NCBI GenBank assembly: GCA_022575985.1 | Contig: JAKSXM010000107.1 | Coordinates: 5,518,001 to 5,582,000 of the forward strand | Direction: 5' to 3' | From: Anagrus nilaparvatae | Taxonomy: Eukaryota; Arthropoda; Insecta; Hymenoptera; Mymaridae | DNA length: 64,000 nucleotides | Shown here: piece by piece, positions 24,101 through 39,100 of the stretch | Layout of the letters: each line of letters opens with the position of its first letter | Numbering within the stretch: the stretch's first letter is position 1 | Position numbers and translations under genes: made by a program | The notes under the pieces: model-generated | Told to the model about the DNA's origin: nothing | What the model saw: only the letters and a program-made list of their open reading frames with translations | Database searches by the model: none

Positions 24101-27100
24101 ATTTTTCTTTAATAAACTGTAAAACAAAACAATGTTTCATTTTATTCTGACAAATTGATGAAAGAAAAAGAGTAATGAATCAATTTATTTTATGAACGTA
24201 AATAAATATTAAATAAATTGATTTTATAAATTGACAGAGGTTTCAATATTTGCAAAAAATAATTTTTTTGTTTTCATATTGTAAAACTAAAATAATTTTT
24301 TATAAACACTCAATGCCCCAAAAGTTAAATTTTCATTTAACAAAGTTTGTCTAAAACGTTAACTTAATTTATTTGCTTTACAAAAACAAATAGAATTATT
24401 TTAAAATCTTTTAATTAACTAACCAAACAGTTAATTATTAAAAATTACAACCGGATAAGGACTAAATGTGTAGACAAAACATAGAAAAGTAATTTTTAAA
24501 ACTTAATACGCATTCTCTTGCACACAATAAAAGTTGTTAAATTAAATTATAAACTGTTTTTTAAAAAATAAAAAATATTTTTTTTAAAAACTTATTTTAA
24601 ATTTTCTATTAAAAAGTGAAGAATAATTTTAAATTTATAACAAGTCGTTAAAAGTTTATAATACTTTAAAAGTTTGTTAAATATAAGAATTTTGGAGATG
24701 GGGGAAAACTGCGTCATTTATTTGGTCAGTTTAACAATAACACTAAAATTCAATTCACATTCTGATAATTATTCGAAACACACAAACCAAAATACACGTG
24801 AATTTTAATTAAAAATTTAGATACTAAACAGCTAAATTGTTACAAGTACTCTCGTTAAAAGTTTAAAAAGTGTGTTAATAAATTTTTTTTACGAAAAATT
24901 ATTTATTAATCGATTCAGTTTTATCTAAAAAACTTGATCTGACCTAAACATATAATTTAGTTTCGAGTTATAAAATTTCAATGTCAAAAAAATAATAATA
25001 AAAATATAAAATAAATACTTGAGCCACACTAATAATAGTTTTCATGAAGAGAGCCACAAGTAGTACAAGTAAGTTTTTAGTGCGCCGGCTGAGATATTTT
25101 CAGTGGCAGTGTACTTCTCTGAATCATCTTTATTTTTTATAGTTTAAATTTTATGAATTTTAACCGATGTCATGTAGGTCAAAACTTTATGCCGGAATCG
25201 AGTCATCCTGACCTAAATAAAGATTTTTATGTGTATATATGGGATATTCCATGTAATTTTGGTACTTTTTTACAAGACTGAAACATGGTCCAATATACGA
25301 AATTTATCCTAATTATTTTTTCTGTTGGAATCAGCTGGATTAGTCCATGTATACTTTACAATTAACTTTTTTACACGAATGACTGTTTTGGGATTTTTTT
25401 AAAACTAAAAAGTACTCGTTTTTTGCACAAAGATTTTATTTTTTAAATGATACCTTGAGGTTGTAAAAAGTCTTAAGAGCGTGAAATAATTTTGAAAACA
25501 AATTGTCTCTTTTATCCCTTAGGAGTAAAGACTTTAAAATTCACAAATACCAACACGAGGTTTGAAAACCAAATATTCACTAATTGCAGCTATTGAAAAT
25601 ATAAATTCATAATTTTCAAAACTTTAACTCAAACTATCAAAAATTTTCAAGCACAATAAATTTCATTTGCATTTATGTAAATTTTGAAAATATCATTGAA
25701 TCAGAAACTTGATATATTTTTAAATTAAAAAAGTCATTTTTAATTTAAATAAATATGAAAAAAATACTTGTCATTTATACTTGATAGTTATGTATTATTT
25801 TGACAATTTTAGAAATATAAATAAATAAAAATCAATTATTTTTCACTGAGAGAGAGATATTTTAAATTTTTTATGTCTGGCTTTTTTCCAAAAATGGGCT
25901 AATTGTGTTATTACAGTGAAAATAGTGTAATGAATTAATTTTGTTATTTATCTGTTTTTTTGATAAGAAAAAAATAAGACCTAACGTAATAATAAAACTT
26001 TTTAACCCAATAAAAAAATAAATAATTTTTTAATTAAAAATTTTTTTTGATCTATTCAATAATAATTTAATTAATATTCATAAATTTATACGCTTTCACG
26101 ATTTTATTGTTTGTCCTGCAGGTAATAAAATCCAAAACGTTTTTAAAATTTCATGGAATCATTAAAAATTTTATTACTGTTTTTCATTATAAAATGTATT
26201 TGATTCATGGCCTAACCTATATTTAATTTATCGTGAAATTTATATATTTTTAAAAAGGGGTCGAAGGATTAAGCTGTGTGCTTTCAATCAATCAAACTGT
26301 ATTATCATTGCTAATGAATATGCGTCATTCTTTTATTTTTATTAGATTTTGGGTTTGGTTGTGATTGGATTGATCTTAACTGGGGTAACAATTATTTAGT
26401 AATCAATTTTTAATTTGCTGCCATGTCAAAATTTTCTACAAGCTTAAAGTTTCCAAAAATTCTTTAGTGATCCCATTCCAATCATTTGTTTGCTAAATAT
26501 GATCAGAGTCCCAATTTCAGGATTTTGGTCCTATTTGATACTGTCTAAACCTATAAACCAATAACATGCTCTAAGACTTGAACACAAAATTTTTGTTTTA
26601 TTCTCTCGAAAAGTCAGTATAATTGAATTTCTTAAAATCAAACTTCAACAACAAATGAAACAAACACCATAACCACTTATGTTGAAAATAAAAGCCAGCC
26701 TTTAAATAAAAATGAAATAAAAAGACTTTAAAACAACTAAAATTATCTTAATCTGTTAATAAGATATGAAAAACTATTTGTTTCAATCATTTAATTTTCG
26801 TACATTTTAAAGTAAAATTACATAGATAAAAAAGTACTAAAACTAATATCTTGAGTATGTAAACCTGACTAATAATTGTGCATTTCGTAGAAAATTACTT
26901 TATCTGATACTACTAATTTCAGAATAAAGTATTCTAATTCTGGGTCTTCAAATTAGTGCTCTAAATTACTTTAATTTTGAATATTATCTATTTATCCTTT
27001 AATTACGTTTTTATATCAGTAAAAAATATTCAATATGAGCATTTCTTTTAATTTATTCAAATTTATGTTCATATTTAAAATATGAAAATTCCAATAACAC

Positions 27101-30100
27101 TAAAATATTATGCATGCTAGGAAATAAAATAAATAGATTTTAATACAAAATACATTAAATATTTATTATCAATAAATAAAATAAAAAAAACATTTTTCCT
27201 AACCTAAAAATCAATATAATTTGAAGTAAATTTCTAAAATGCATAAATTTTTATAAATAAATAAGCTATCGGGGCGTGTTTTCTCATATACAAAAAGTAT
27301 AAATTTATACATTCGACATGCACGTTTTAGAAAAATATATACTCAATATACTATTCAATATACATGTAATATTCATGATTTGTATAATATTTTGAATAAA
27401 AAATTATTATTTATTCATCGATTTTATTCTTAAATAATAAATTTTAGGTTATGTTACAAAAAAACAGAATAAAGTTTTTAATTTATCTAATTGTTATTTG
27501 ATTTATTGTACATTAATAAAATTAACTTCAAACTAAAACGTCATGTATATCTAAAAGTAATATACTTTGCATACCAATAAGTATATACATGCATAATTAA
27601 TCGTGTATTTATTCAAAGAGTGATATTACAAGTAGAAAACAATAATTGCAATTTGTTATGTAAAGTATTATTTATTTTGGTAATTTTTGGATTATCTGTC
27701 ACGCAGGTTTATTAAATTGATTATTAGGTTCATCATCTGGCCTCGTTCAGTATTGTCACTATTCACAGTATTTATGACTATTGTTAAAAAATAATTACTT
27801 TGCAAACCTTAATTTTTTTTCTGGCCATCTGGTCAACTCTCTTCCTGGAGCCAAGAATTCTTCCAAATATATCAATGGTTACTACAGTAGGTTCTTTATA
27901 AGTTGCATATTTTATCGACAGCTAGCTTTTGTATCTTTATTACTAGTTTATGATTAATTACTTTGCTGGATTTTGGACAGTATAATTGCAAAATGACGTT
28001 TAGTCAAATATACTGAGCATTACGCTGCCAGTACCTTTTTAGAGATTATTCGTATACTCAAACTCTTTAAGTTTGATTTTGGACTTTTATCTTCGGGTTC
28101 TCAGCAATTCTTACAAAAATAATATACAAAATTTTACTTGCAAATAAATGTTTTTCCAACATACACACTAAACTATTCTAATAAATTTCAATAAGTAAAC
28201 TAATTGACATGTTACAAAAATAGATGCATCATCAACTAATCAAATAAATACTAAGAAATTACCAGCCTTAAATTTCAATAAATTAGTTTAATAAAATTAT
28301 ATACAAGAAATTTTCTTACAGTAATTTAATATCTAAAATTATCCATAATAAAATTAAATGAAGAATATTGGGATTAATATTAAAATTACTCCATGAATAG
28401 ACTAATCAAAAAAATACGAAGAATTGAGGTATTTTCTTGCCTAGTTTCTGAGTGAGCATAAACTGTCCGAAGTATCTGAATATTCAATTTAATACTATAT
28501 AAGTTTCTCATACTTTAATAACTGTACTTAATCTGTATGGTCATCAATATGATTCTCTCCCAAATATTTAAAATATTGATTTTAGGTTAAAACTTGCAAT
28601 TTTGATCAATCAAAAGTTTTATATTCAACGAATAAAATCGTGAGACAATTTTGAAAGATTTTAATATGACATTCACTAAAAAACTGTTTTATCCTGACGT
28701 TAGGTGAATCTCATTAATTTCGAAGATTATTTTAGTCAGTTATTGACACTTACAACAAAAAACACGTTTAAAATAAACTCAAAGTTTAGATTCAGCAAGA
28801 ATGTTAAAACTTTGATCCCTTGATACATAATATACAATTTTACATACAATCCCGGATGTAGTTAAAATTTTACACTCTTGCTGCTCATAATTATCTTAAA
28901 TATATTTATTGCATTAATGTATAAAGTAATACTAGTACCTTTTTATATTATTTAAGTAATTGAAAAATTATTTCCATACCCATTCGTCCAGCAAGAAAAG
29001 AATATTTAAATAAATAAAAATTACAATAAATCTTTCACTATTTAATTTATACTTCAATAATCCAATAAAACAATAATTTACAGTTCGTAATCTGACGTTA
29101 AATAGATTATTTAACATGAGCATCAAGTTTAATATATTTTTTTAAAAATCCTTACTTATTTATATATAATATTATATTATTAAAAAGGATAAACTACGTA
29201 CATGTGTGTGTGTGTGTGTAGTATATAAAGAAAAAATGAAAATAAGATAAGCTTGTATAAAAAAGTATAATACAAGGCACGTAGTTTAATATATATTTTT
29301 TTAAAAAGATCCGAAGAATAAAAAATTATTGATTCTGGCACTTATTTGATTCTTGGGCGCCAAGGACGTGTATGTATTTATATTTTATTTAGACGTATAA
29401 TTTAATTAAATAAATTTTTAATTTTTAATTAACTGTGCGACAATAACATCCTCTTAACTTTCTTGATGAGAAATTCTAAAGGATTAAATAGTTGTCAACT
29501 TGAGAATTGTTTCAATCCGAGTTTTAGATGCAAATGATATAATTTATGCTATTATTATTATTGTTTTCTTGAAAATTAATTGTCAAATGGAAGATATTTT
29601 ATTTTAAATAGATTTTAATTTACTTTTTACGCGTCTTTTTTGGTTCAGAAGAGAAGACGAATTTTCTTGAGGAAAGAAACTTGAAAGAAGAATAACGACG
29701 GTGAAATTAAGATAATCACCAAGTCCAGTGGACTGTATTTGACAAAGATAGATGCATGAGCTAATCTTGTCTAGTTCCTGAGTGAGCATAATGCTACTAA
29801 GGAGTATGTAAAATTTTATATCCTCAAAGAAGCGCTAAGCACAGAATTTTCGGTTTGCTCAGTATAAAATCCTGCTTCCAATATCTTGAAATAAGCGTAT
29901 ATATCAATATTTTGAAACCAACCAATCACTTTATTACAGGCATAAGATTTAAAAGAAGCGGATTCGCGTCAGATTTTAGCACTGTTTTCCCATTGTTCCA
30001 ATTTTGAAGTCGTTTACCACCTTGGAACTACGTCGAAATTATTGCTCCTTCGAATTTATTATTCGTTTTTATCCCGACTTTATTTTAATGATTCAACAAA

Positions 30101-33100
30101 GAACACAAAAAAACATTCACTCATTTGTAACGAGCAAAGAACTCGATTATTCTGTGCATTTTAAATAAAACTTAAATGTAAAGCCGACCTCAAAGCTTTC
30201 TGTAATATAATGTACAAAAGTTTAATTAAAAGCATACTTCTTTACAACAATATTTCTAGAAACTTGCATCTATGTATTACAAAACTTACATAATGCAATA
30301 CAAATTCTTTTGTCTTTTCGATTAATTTACAGCTGGATAGTTTCACAAAACATTTATTTGTTAAATATAAATTAAAGTCGTTAAAGACTCTTAGAAACTT
30401 TCTAAATAGGTTTTACTAACAATTTCCCAGTCTGTTTAGCAGAAAATTCTCATCAAATTTTATTTTTAAACTAAAAAAACAATTTATTTAAACAATAATT
30501 ACTTTTTTGTTGAATTGCACAATTTTTCAGGTCGATATCTAATTTCAAACAAAATTGTTATTCTATTTTACAGATGTTTATTTAATATTGTATATTCTAC
30601 TTGTTTGTTTATCATCTATACTAAAAACCTCTAGGGGCTGTTGATAGAGGTCACCAACAATTACAATTTCAGCCACATCATTGCAATATTTTTCAATTTA
30701 TTTGTTGAGGAACCGCTATACATCAATTATAGATGCAAATTTACTGGCTATTTTTTCTCATAGTGCATTTTTTTACACTATGCTGAAAAACACATCCTAG
30801 AACGCGATGGAAATAATTTCAAGAATTTAATCCTTTCAGAAAAAAATCTTGAAATTATTATTGGTGGCAGTGAGATTTGAACCCGGGACCCTTGGGTCAC
30901 CAAGCACAAACGCTGCCCTAGAGCCATATACGATCTTTATTTATTTAATATACTTAAAATTAAGCTACAAAAATATAAAATGTGCTTTACTTCAGACGAT
31001 TCTCCTCTCGCCTTGGTCAATTCCTCCACTGGACAATTGTCCCCTTTAACCAAAGTGCTAGCAATATTAATTGCATCCAAAAAATTTAAATGGAGTAAAA
31101 TGGATCCAACTCAGTGGATCTTACGTATTTTTGTTCGCTGAAAATGATTTTGCGGAAGATTCATCCCAAAAAAGCCCAAATTTAAAAAAAAGAAACCAAA
31201 GCAACTTTGAAAAAATATAATTTGAACAAAATTATAAATAAACTGATTTTTTATGGGTTTTCAGTATTATAATTGTCCGGTGTATAATTTTTATGGAGGC
31301 TCAAGGCCGCACATTCAAAGTAAAAAGTTTATAATTTAGATCGACTCAGCCGATTTTTAATAATATTTTTTAACACATAAAATAAAAATTTTGATTAAAA
31401 TCTGTCAGTTAGAAGCTTAACCTATAAAAGATCCTTAAAAAATAAATTTTATTATTTAATTTTCAATATTTATTTAAATAACAAAAAAATGAAATTATTT
31501 ATTCAAATATCAAAACTGACAGATTTTAAATTATTCTAACAATTATATCAAATTTTAATTATTTCCTTTGCACTATTTTGTAAATGCGATTTAATTTCAT
31601 AAATATTTAATTTTATTGATTCGCACGTTGTTATTAATTAATAATTTAATTAATCATTTCTCTTGTTAAGGTGTTTGATCAAATATGGCAGCCAGAGTAC
31701 CGAGAAAAAACTAGTGCCATAAATCATAAATAAATTGAAGAAAAAAATTATCTTTTAATACAAAAATATATAAAAACTTTTTTTTGTTGCGTAGTGTCTG
31801 TGAAAAATTCGCCCTTGAAAGTTCAAGGGACAAGGTATATATTTATTGATCAAGTAAGTTTTCTTCACGCTTCTATACTTTTTCTATTAAAAAAAATGTA
31901 TTAAAGAAATTTTTTTTTATTTAGATTAAAAAATAAGATAAAAAATTCCTAAAATTAATTTATGAAATTTTGTTAGCTCAAAAAATTACACATTTTCTGA
32001 TTTTAATTTTATTTACTCTTAGCACATTTAAAAAATCTCGTTTATATTCAGTTCGAGTAAATTTTTTATTTTATTACAGCTAAAAAAAAGTGCGAGAAAG
32101 AGATTTTATTTAATTATTTTATTTTACTGAATAAAAAATTAAGGCTTAATTTTATTGTCTTTTGAAAAGTGACTAATAAAAGTTTATGCCGTTTTATGTT
32201 GTTTTTTAGTAATTTAATTTCTATTGATTTATTTTATTTCTTTTAAAAGTACCTACAACTTTAGTCAAATTAAAGACAGACAGTAATTTACTTATTTTTA
32301 ATATTATTAACGCTTTTGTTTAGTTGTTACATAACAAAGGCTTTGGTTTTTAGTACTTTTTAGTAATTTATAATAATTTTTTTAAAAATAGCAGTAATGA
32401 TTAGAGACCCTAGATTACCAGAGACAGACAGATAGGGGGACCGATTTTGATTGTTCAAAAAAATACATGCATTTTAAATGGGAAAGTCGCCATCTTACCT
32501 AGCAACCTTTTTTTGAATACATGTATTTAAATGAGAAGTCGCCATCTTACCTAGCAACATTTACGGAACCACGTGCGAGTCTGTCTGTCTCTGGTAATCT
32601 AGGGACTCTAGTAATGATTTACGAGCCACGCCATCTACATTTTGTTTTTCAAGAAATTAAAGGTTCTTTCCTTGTTTTTAAATCGATTTTTTCATTTTTA
32701 ATTAACTATTTTTACACTTAGGATAAAGTTAAATATTATTTATTCCCGTAAATAAGGACGCTCTTGCCAACTTCAGGATGTTGCGCTATGAGAAAATCTT
32801 CAGGATCCAAAAGTTGGTAATCATGGAAAATCTCTATATTATAAAAACAATAACATGCTAATAAAAAATGAATAAAACCCAGAATTACATTAAAGATCAT
32901 AAGTTTGAATAAAAAAATAGCAGTACTCCAATATCAATTTAAACCGCATATTGATCAGTTCGATTCATACAGATATACATATTTATACTTAAATTGAATA
33001 CTCGAAAAGTTTGAATAGTAGACAAGTATATACGTACTTTGAATAAATTTTTAAAAAATTCAATTTTAAAAGCTTTGCACGTTCGCGTTTATTTTCATAT

Positions 33101-36100
33101 TCTGTCATATTATAAGGATTTTTATATCTTAGAAATGAAGCTTCAAGCTGAATATCTGACTTTTTATGAGTTTTTTAAAATTCAGTTAGATTTTTCCATG
33201 TACATTTTAATCTTCTCGTTTATTATAGAAGCTTTTATTTCTGTCCTTTTCTATCACGAGTAAATAAGCGTATATACACGATCAATACAAAATGTCCTTA
33301 GAGGTCTACCTCAAACCACTGTATATATAACTTTTCCTGATAAATTTAATTATCAATAATAAATGTAAAAAAAAAATTAAGAATTTTATTTTTCTAACAA
33401 TAGAAAACTTTTTCATTTTATTATGCACAATTGCATGACAATAGAATTATTTAACGGTTATTAGTTAACTTAGGTCTGACTATATCAGTGTTTTACTACT
33501 CGTTTGCTGAAAAACTGAAAGTTTTTATAGTTAATACTGAATTTTTATTTTACTTAAAGAAAAAAATAAAGTCTTGGTAAAAACAAGAACAAGTATAAAG
33601 CTTGTTAAAGAGTTCTGTTTGTTTTAGATACTTAACCTAACTTTAATGTATATTTTAATGGATCTAACGGCTATTTTAAATTTTTTACTAGTAGAGTACT
33701 ACAAAGTATTGATTTTAAAGTTACACTGTAAAAAGTAATTTTCTTATATTAACAAAAAAATTAGAACATTTTCGAAAAAATTTGTAAATATTTGAAAAAA
33801 ATCGTATATATACTAAATTTAGTAGATTAACAAAAAATTCGAGTATTTTTGGTTTTTTTTTGTGAATTTGCAACTTTTTTCGTAAAATCACAAAAATAAA
33901 TCGAGGATTCTCGAATTTTTCGATAATATACTAAATTCAGTAAATTTACGATTTTTATCGAATATTTACAAAATTTTTTGAAAATTTACTAATTTTTCGA
34001 AAAAATTTTATTTTTTTTGTAAATCTAAGAAAGTTACTTTTTACAGTGTATTTTTATTCTGCTAATTTATCTAGTTGATTATTGGAATTAAAAAAAAAAA
34101 ATTGTTTTTTAAAGCCAAAAATATAGATAATTCGACTTGTTAGACGATTAATTTTTCCTGTAAGAAGCCAAATGTAAAAAATATTTGAGCTTCACTTATT
34201 AAATTAAATCCTTTAGCATAATTTAAAATAATATTTGAAATAATTTCACAGTAAAAAGTTTGTACTTACATTCTCCTCAACGGTTTTCTTGATTTTAACG
34301 CTTGCTTCTACAACAGATTTTCCAGCTTTGTTTACGGCACTATATAAGAATCCACCAAAACTTTTAGCACCAGCTAATGCTTTTCCAGCTAAAAAAACAA
34401 ATAAAATTAAAAAATATTAATAAATGCTGTAATTGTCAAATCAAAAAAATGAATATTTAAATTATAGTTTAGACCAATATCTAATAAAATATTAACCTAT
34501 AGCGTATTTTAAGGCTAGTTCGCAGAGAAGCCGTTTGTGGCAGGATAGAACAATGGTAAACTTGGGTTGGTGACATTTGCTCATATACGAAAAGCCATAA
34601 AAGCATAAAAAAATGTTAACAACTTAGTTCTATCCTGCATGAACGGCTTCTGGGTTCCCTGCAAGTTTGTAAACAGTTTTTTGGATACGGTATGCATAAA
34701 TTGGTGCGAACTGGGGAAAGAGATGGGGGTGGGGGCATATGTCAAAACCTGTATAAAAAATCTTTGTTAGGGTAAATTTAGATGGGCGTCTTATCTTCTT
34801 ACTTCTTATCCTTTTTGGAAAAAGGATAAGAACTAAAATTTGAATTTAATTTCTTTTTTTGTAAAAATTGCATCATATATTATTAAAAAATGTTTTTTTG
34901 CAAAGAGTGAGCTTAAAACAGCAGTAAAAACATGAGTTTTTATTAAAAATGACAAATAAAATCATTTATTTACAATTGACTCAAACACATAACCTAACTT
35001 TCTGCTATACTGATAATTACGTTAAAACTTATAAAAAAATTAACTTTAATGATTTATTTGATTAATTACGAGTTAATTATTAAATTAAAATTAAATGATA
35101 AAAATTTTTCCGTGTTAAAAATAGGAAAATTGAAAAATTTAATGAAATTAGTTAAAATTTTTGCGCTAAAAAGCATAAGAAGTAGGAACATAAGAAGCCC
35201 ATCTAAATTCACCCTTAACCTATAATATTCTTGCCAACATATTCAATTTTCGAGAGGGGTATATTTCCTGAAAGTTCTCATTATCGGAGTAATTTGCTTG
35301 ATGTAGCAATTATTTTATTGCTCTGAGTTTTAAATGTCCATCACGTAATCAGCACTATACCTAGGTCCTTTACTTCAGAAAGTTTGTTAATAGAGATACC
35401 TTTTACTAGATAATATATAAATTCTTTTCTTTTAGTAAAACTAATAAATAAGACCATTTTCAATGAACCTCATTAGAAAAGATTAGTTGTATCACACTGT
35501 CAACGCGCCAACAATGTTAAATGCATTGATTTTGAAGGTTTTAACCACTTTTCGATGGCCAGTTTTAAGTAATGAACGCTGTAAAAAATAGACAAAAGAT
35601 TTGTAAGATAGGTAAATTCTTAAAAACAATTGCTGATTGAGCCTATTTTAGGTACCCCAATTAGGTTTTCGGAGTCGCTGATCATAATTTCGAAGTCCGA
35701 TTTTTAAAAATCAAAATGGCGAACTCAAAAATGCGTATTCCTAACCTCAGAAGCGGTGATTTATGCTGTTTTAAGCACATTGTCTAGTAAGTCTTTCGGA
35801 CCAGTTATTACAATTATGAAGTCAGTTTTTTAATGATCAAAATATTGGGCTAAAAATAGTAGATTTCTAACCTCAAAATCGGCAATAAATGCTATTTTAA
35901 TCATTTTAACGTGTTGCATAATAAGTTTTTGGGATCAGTGGTCAAGATTCTGAGGTCAGATTTTGAACCAAAAACTTACTAGAAAACTATAAAATGCTTT
36001 AAATGCCATTGCAAATTTCGAGGTTAAAATTTTGAATTTACCGATCCTAAAAACTTATAATGCAACACGTTAAAATGCTTAAAAGAGCATTTATTGCTGA

Positions 36101-39100
36101 ATTTGAGGTTAAAAATCTATAATTTTGAGTCTGTTATTTTGATTATTAAAATTCTGTTCTGACTTCAGAACCAAGATAAGTGGTCCCTATAGAGAACGTA
36201 AATACGCTTAAAACAACATAAATAACCGAATCTGAGGTTAGGAATACGCAATTTTGAGTCCGCCATTTTGAATTTTAAAAATCTTTCTCCAAAATCGTGA
36301 TTAGCGAACCCGAAAACCTAAGTGGGGTACCAAAAATAGGCTCAATCAGCACCTATCTTGCAAATTTTTTGTCGATTTTTTATGATATAGTGTTCATTAC
36401 TCAAAACTGACCATCGGAAAATGGATGAAACCTTCAAAATCGTTTTTAGTGACCAAAAATACATAAGTTTCACTGAGGTGGATCCATTTCTGTGTAGATA
36501 AAATTTTTGGATGAATTTAATATTGTTGGCGCATTGTCTATGAAGAAATATATTCTGAATAGGTGATAATTATTATAATTTTTCTGGTCAGCGGCCAGAA
36601 AACACGCATTTCCCGGCCGCTGCGCGTCCTAAAAAACTCAAGAACAGAATACTATATACGACTCGGCAAATCATTGTTAAATGCCAAAAATAAAAGTGGC
36701 TCAAAGTGTGACCATTGCGCAACACCTGATGTAGCAGCAAACCAATGTGAATAAGATCCTTTTTAAGGCACTGCTAATTTTTTACCAAATAAATAGGATA
36801 TCATCCAGATTAAGGTTTTATTTATAATTCCCATATAGACCAATTTTTTATCATGAGATCTAAATCAACATCAGTTTTCCAATACACTAACTGAATTATA
36901 ATAAATAAGGGTAAGATTAAATTATTGTAGCATATTTTAAAGAATTCTGGAATTTGATGCTTTGTAAAATTATAAAAAAATGAATTTTTTTTTTAATTAA
37001 TCACCCGATAACTCTAAAAATAACAAATTTTGATTTGGTAAAAAGTTTATTCTTCCTTTGCTTAAATATTCCAAGTAAATTATCTCGCGATTTAAAGAAA
37101 AAAATATAAATATAATAAAATATCACGATTATAAAAAACAGCCGTAATCTCGTTTAATAAATTATGATAAAGAATCATAAAACTTTACTTGATTAAAGTT
37201 TTTATTGACACTTTTGGATATAACATAAAACTTAGCTACATAAATGTAAAACTTTAGAAATAAAACTAAACACAAAATTATAAAATATTGAGATTATAAA
37301 ATATATTTTATAGTTTAATTTATAAGTATTGATTGTTAGATTTTATATTTTTAAAAAAGAACTTTTTAAATATAAATGATAATAAAAACAGCTCATAAAA
37401 TCAGGCATAAAATATATTTATTACTTTAATTTGATTTTTTAATTTCGAGTGAAAAATAAAATTTAGTACGCTTATTATTTAGAGGTCAAAGTATATAATA
37501 ACAGAATGGAAGTTACTTGATTAAAGTTAGACTTCAATGACAAAAATTAGATTTTTAAAATTAAATTTCAAATTTTGAGGTTAAAATGGTCTATTAAGGA
37601 TAAAAATGACTTTTCCGGGAGTTCTTCTGTGAGTAAAAATTTTCAGGGAACCACTGGACTTTGGTAATGGTAAAATAAGCTTCTAAGGGCCATATTAGAC
37701 ATGCAATTTATTGATCTCAAACAGAAGAATAGATTTCAAAAATAAAATATTTAGACTGCCAGGAAACAGGAAATTTATTTTAGAAAAATTATACGATTAA
37801 GTCTTATATTTTTATGCTGGACAAAAATGAAAAAAATGACATTGATAATAATTATTGTACATCATTCCTAGCAACCACAATAGAATTTACAAATGTACAC
37901 CGATTCTGCAGAATCCTTGACAAAGACCCAATCTTACTTCAGCAGTACAAACCGAGCCTACAATACAAAGAGTAAGAGAAGTTTAAGCCACGGTGCCATA
38001 TTGAAAAAGTGAAGTAAAATTCGTAAAGTATATTTGTTTTTCAATTTTAACACGTTCGTTGCGACCTGGCTGCTGAGAACCATATTGACCCGTGGCCCAA
38101 AGTATTTTAAATGGGATTCAAAATATACCACAGCGAATGTGTTAAGTTATGACTAGAGAAAAGTATAACTAAAAATAGTAAAATATTTTTCATTAAATTC
38201 ATCTAAATCATAAAATATTCAATGTTTATTACTAATGCTACTATATTTAATATAAATAGGGGGGATGGACGCCGAAGAGCGTGACATGTTTATAAGAGCT
38301 TTAGAAAGATTTAATAATTTTTAGTGAAATAGCAAAAGTTATTGGAAAATTTAAGAAAAAAAAATTATTAAATTTAAAACTTTTTAAATATAAGTAAAAA
38401 AAAGCAAAGCTCCGGGTAAAATTAAAAAAGAAAGAAGAAAGTAAAATATTGTAAGGAAATTGAGGTTAGAACGCATGGCGAGTTATGAGCATAAGAAGGA
38501 AATAGTGTAAAAAAATTTTTTGTATACATATTCAGATTTATTTTCAAAAAAGGAGCAATAGAGTTTAAAGAAAAAGAAACTTATAACTGGTTTGTGTTTT
38601 CAAGCAATCAACGATCATGGAGCATGTTCACTTATAACAGTTTTAACGCAGAGTCCCTAATTATTATAAGTCCTAGATCCGAAATTATAATGAATCCCGA
38701 AATATAAGTTACCCTGAGTCCATAAACCTAAAGTATTCTAAGTCCTTGTTCTTATCAGGACCTAATTAGGCCCTGACCCTAACTTCAAAGTAGTCCCTAA
38801 ATCGAAAATATTTTAAGTCCATTTCACCCCACCCCCTCAAACGGCACATTTTCACCCCCTCCCATCCTTGCCGAGCCGGATTTTTTCAAATACCCCATCC
38901 AATGAACATGTTTGATGTTAATATTCAAGATAAAATATATATAATATATGTCAAATAATAATATATCAAGTTATCCTGGTCCTCAGTTAACAATAGTTTC
39001 TTCATTTAATATTTCAAGTTAAGAAAAACAGTAATAAATTTAGTTTGATAGAAATGCCGTTTTTCGCTTATATACATTTTGAATAGTTAAAAATAACAGA

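Larger units (their letters stand above)
16419..34269. other. Sap47: Sap47 intron 4 (17.9 kb)
   Basis: The largest intron. It contains several miniature transposons listed separately, a tRNA-like SINE segment, AT and GT microsatellites, and long stretches, for example 18100-19990 and 27000-29200, where I see nothing beyond AT-rich sequence. No nested gene was found on either strand. Confidence 0.7.

Noticed and set aside
30862..30932. Functional tRNA gene
   Set aside because: A- and B-box words are present, but a full cloverleaf with a paired acceptor stem could not be drawn.
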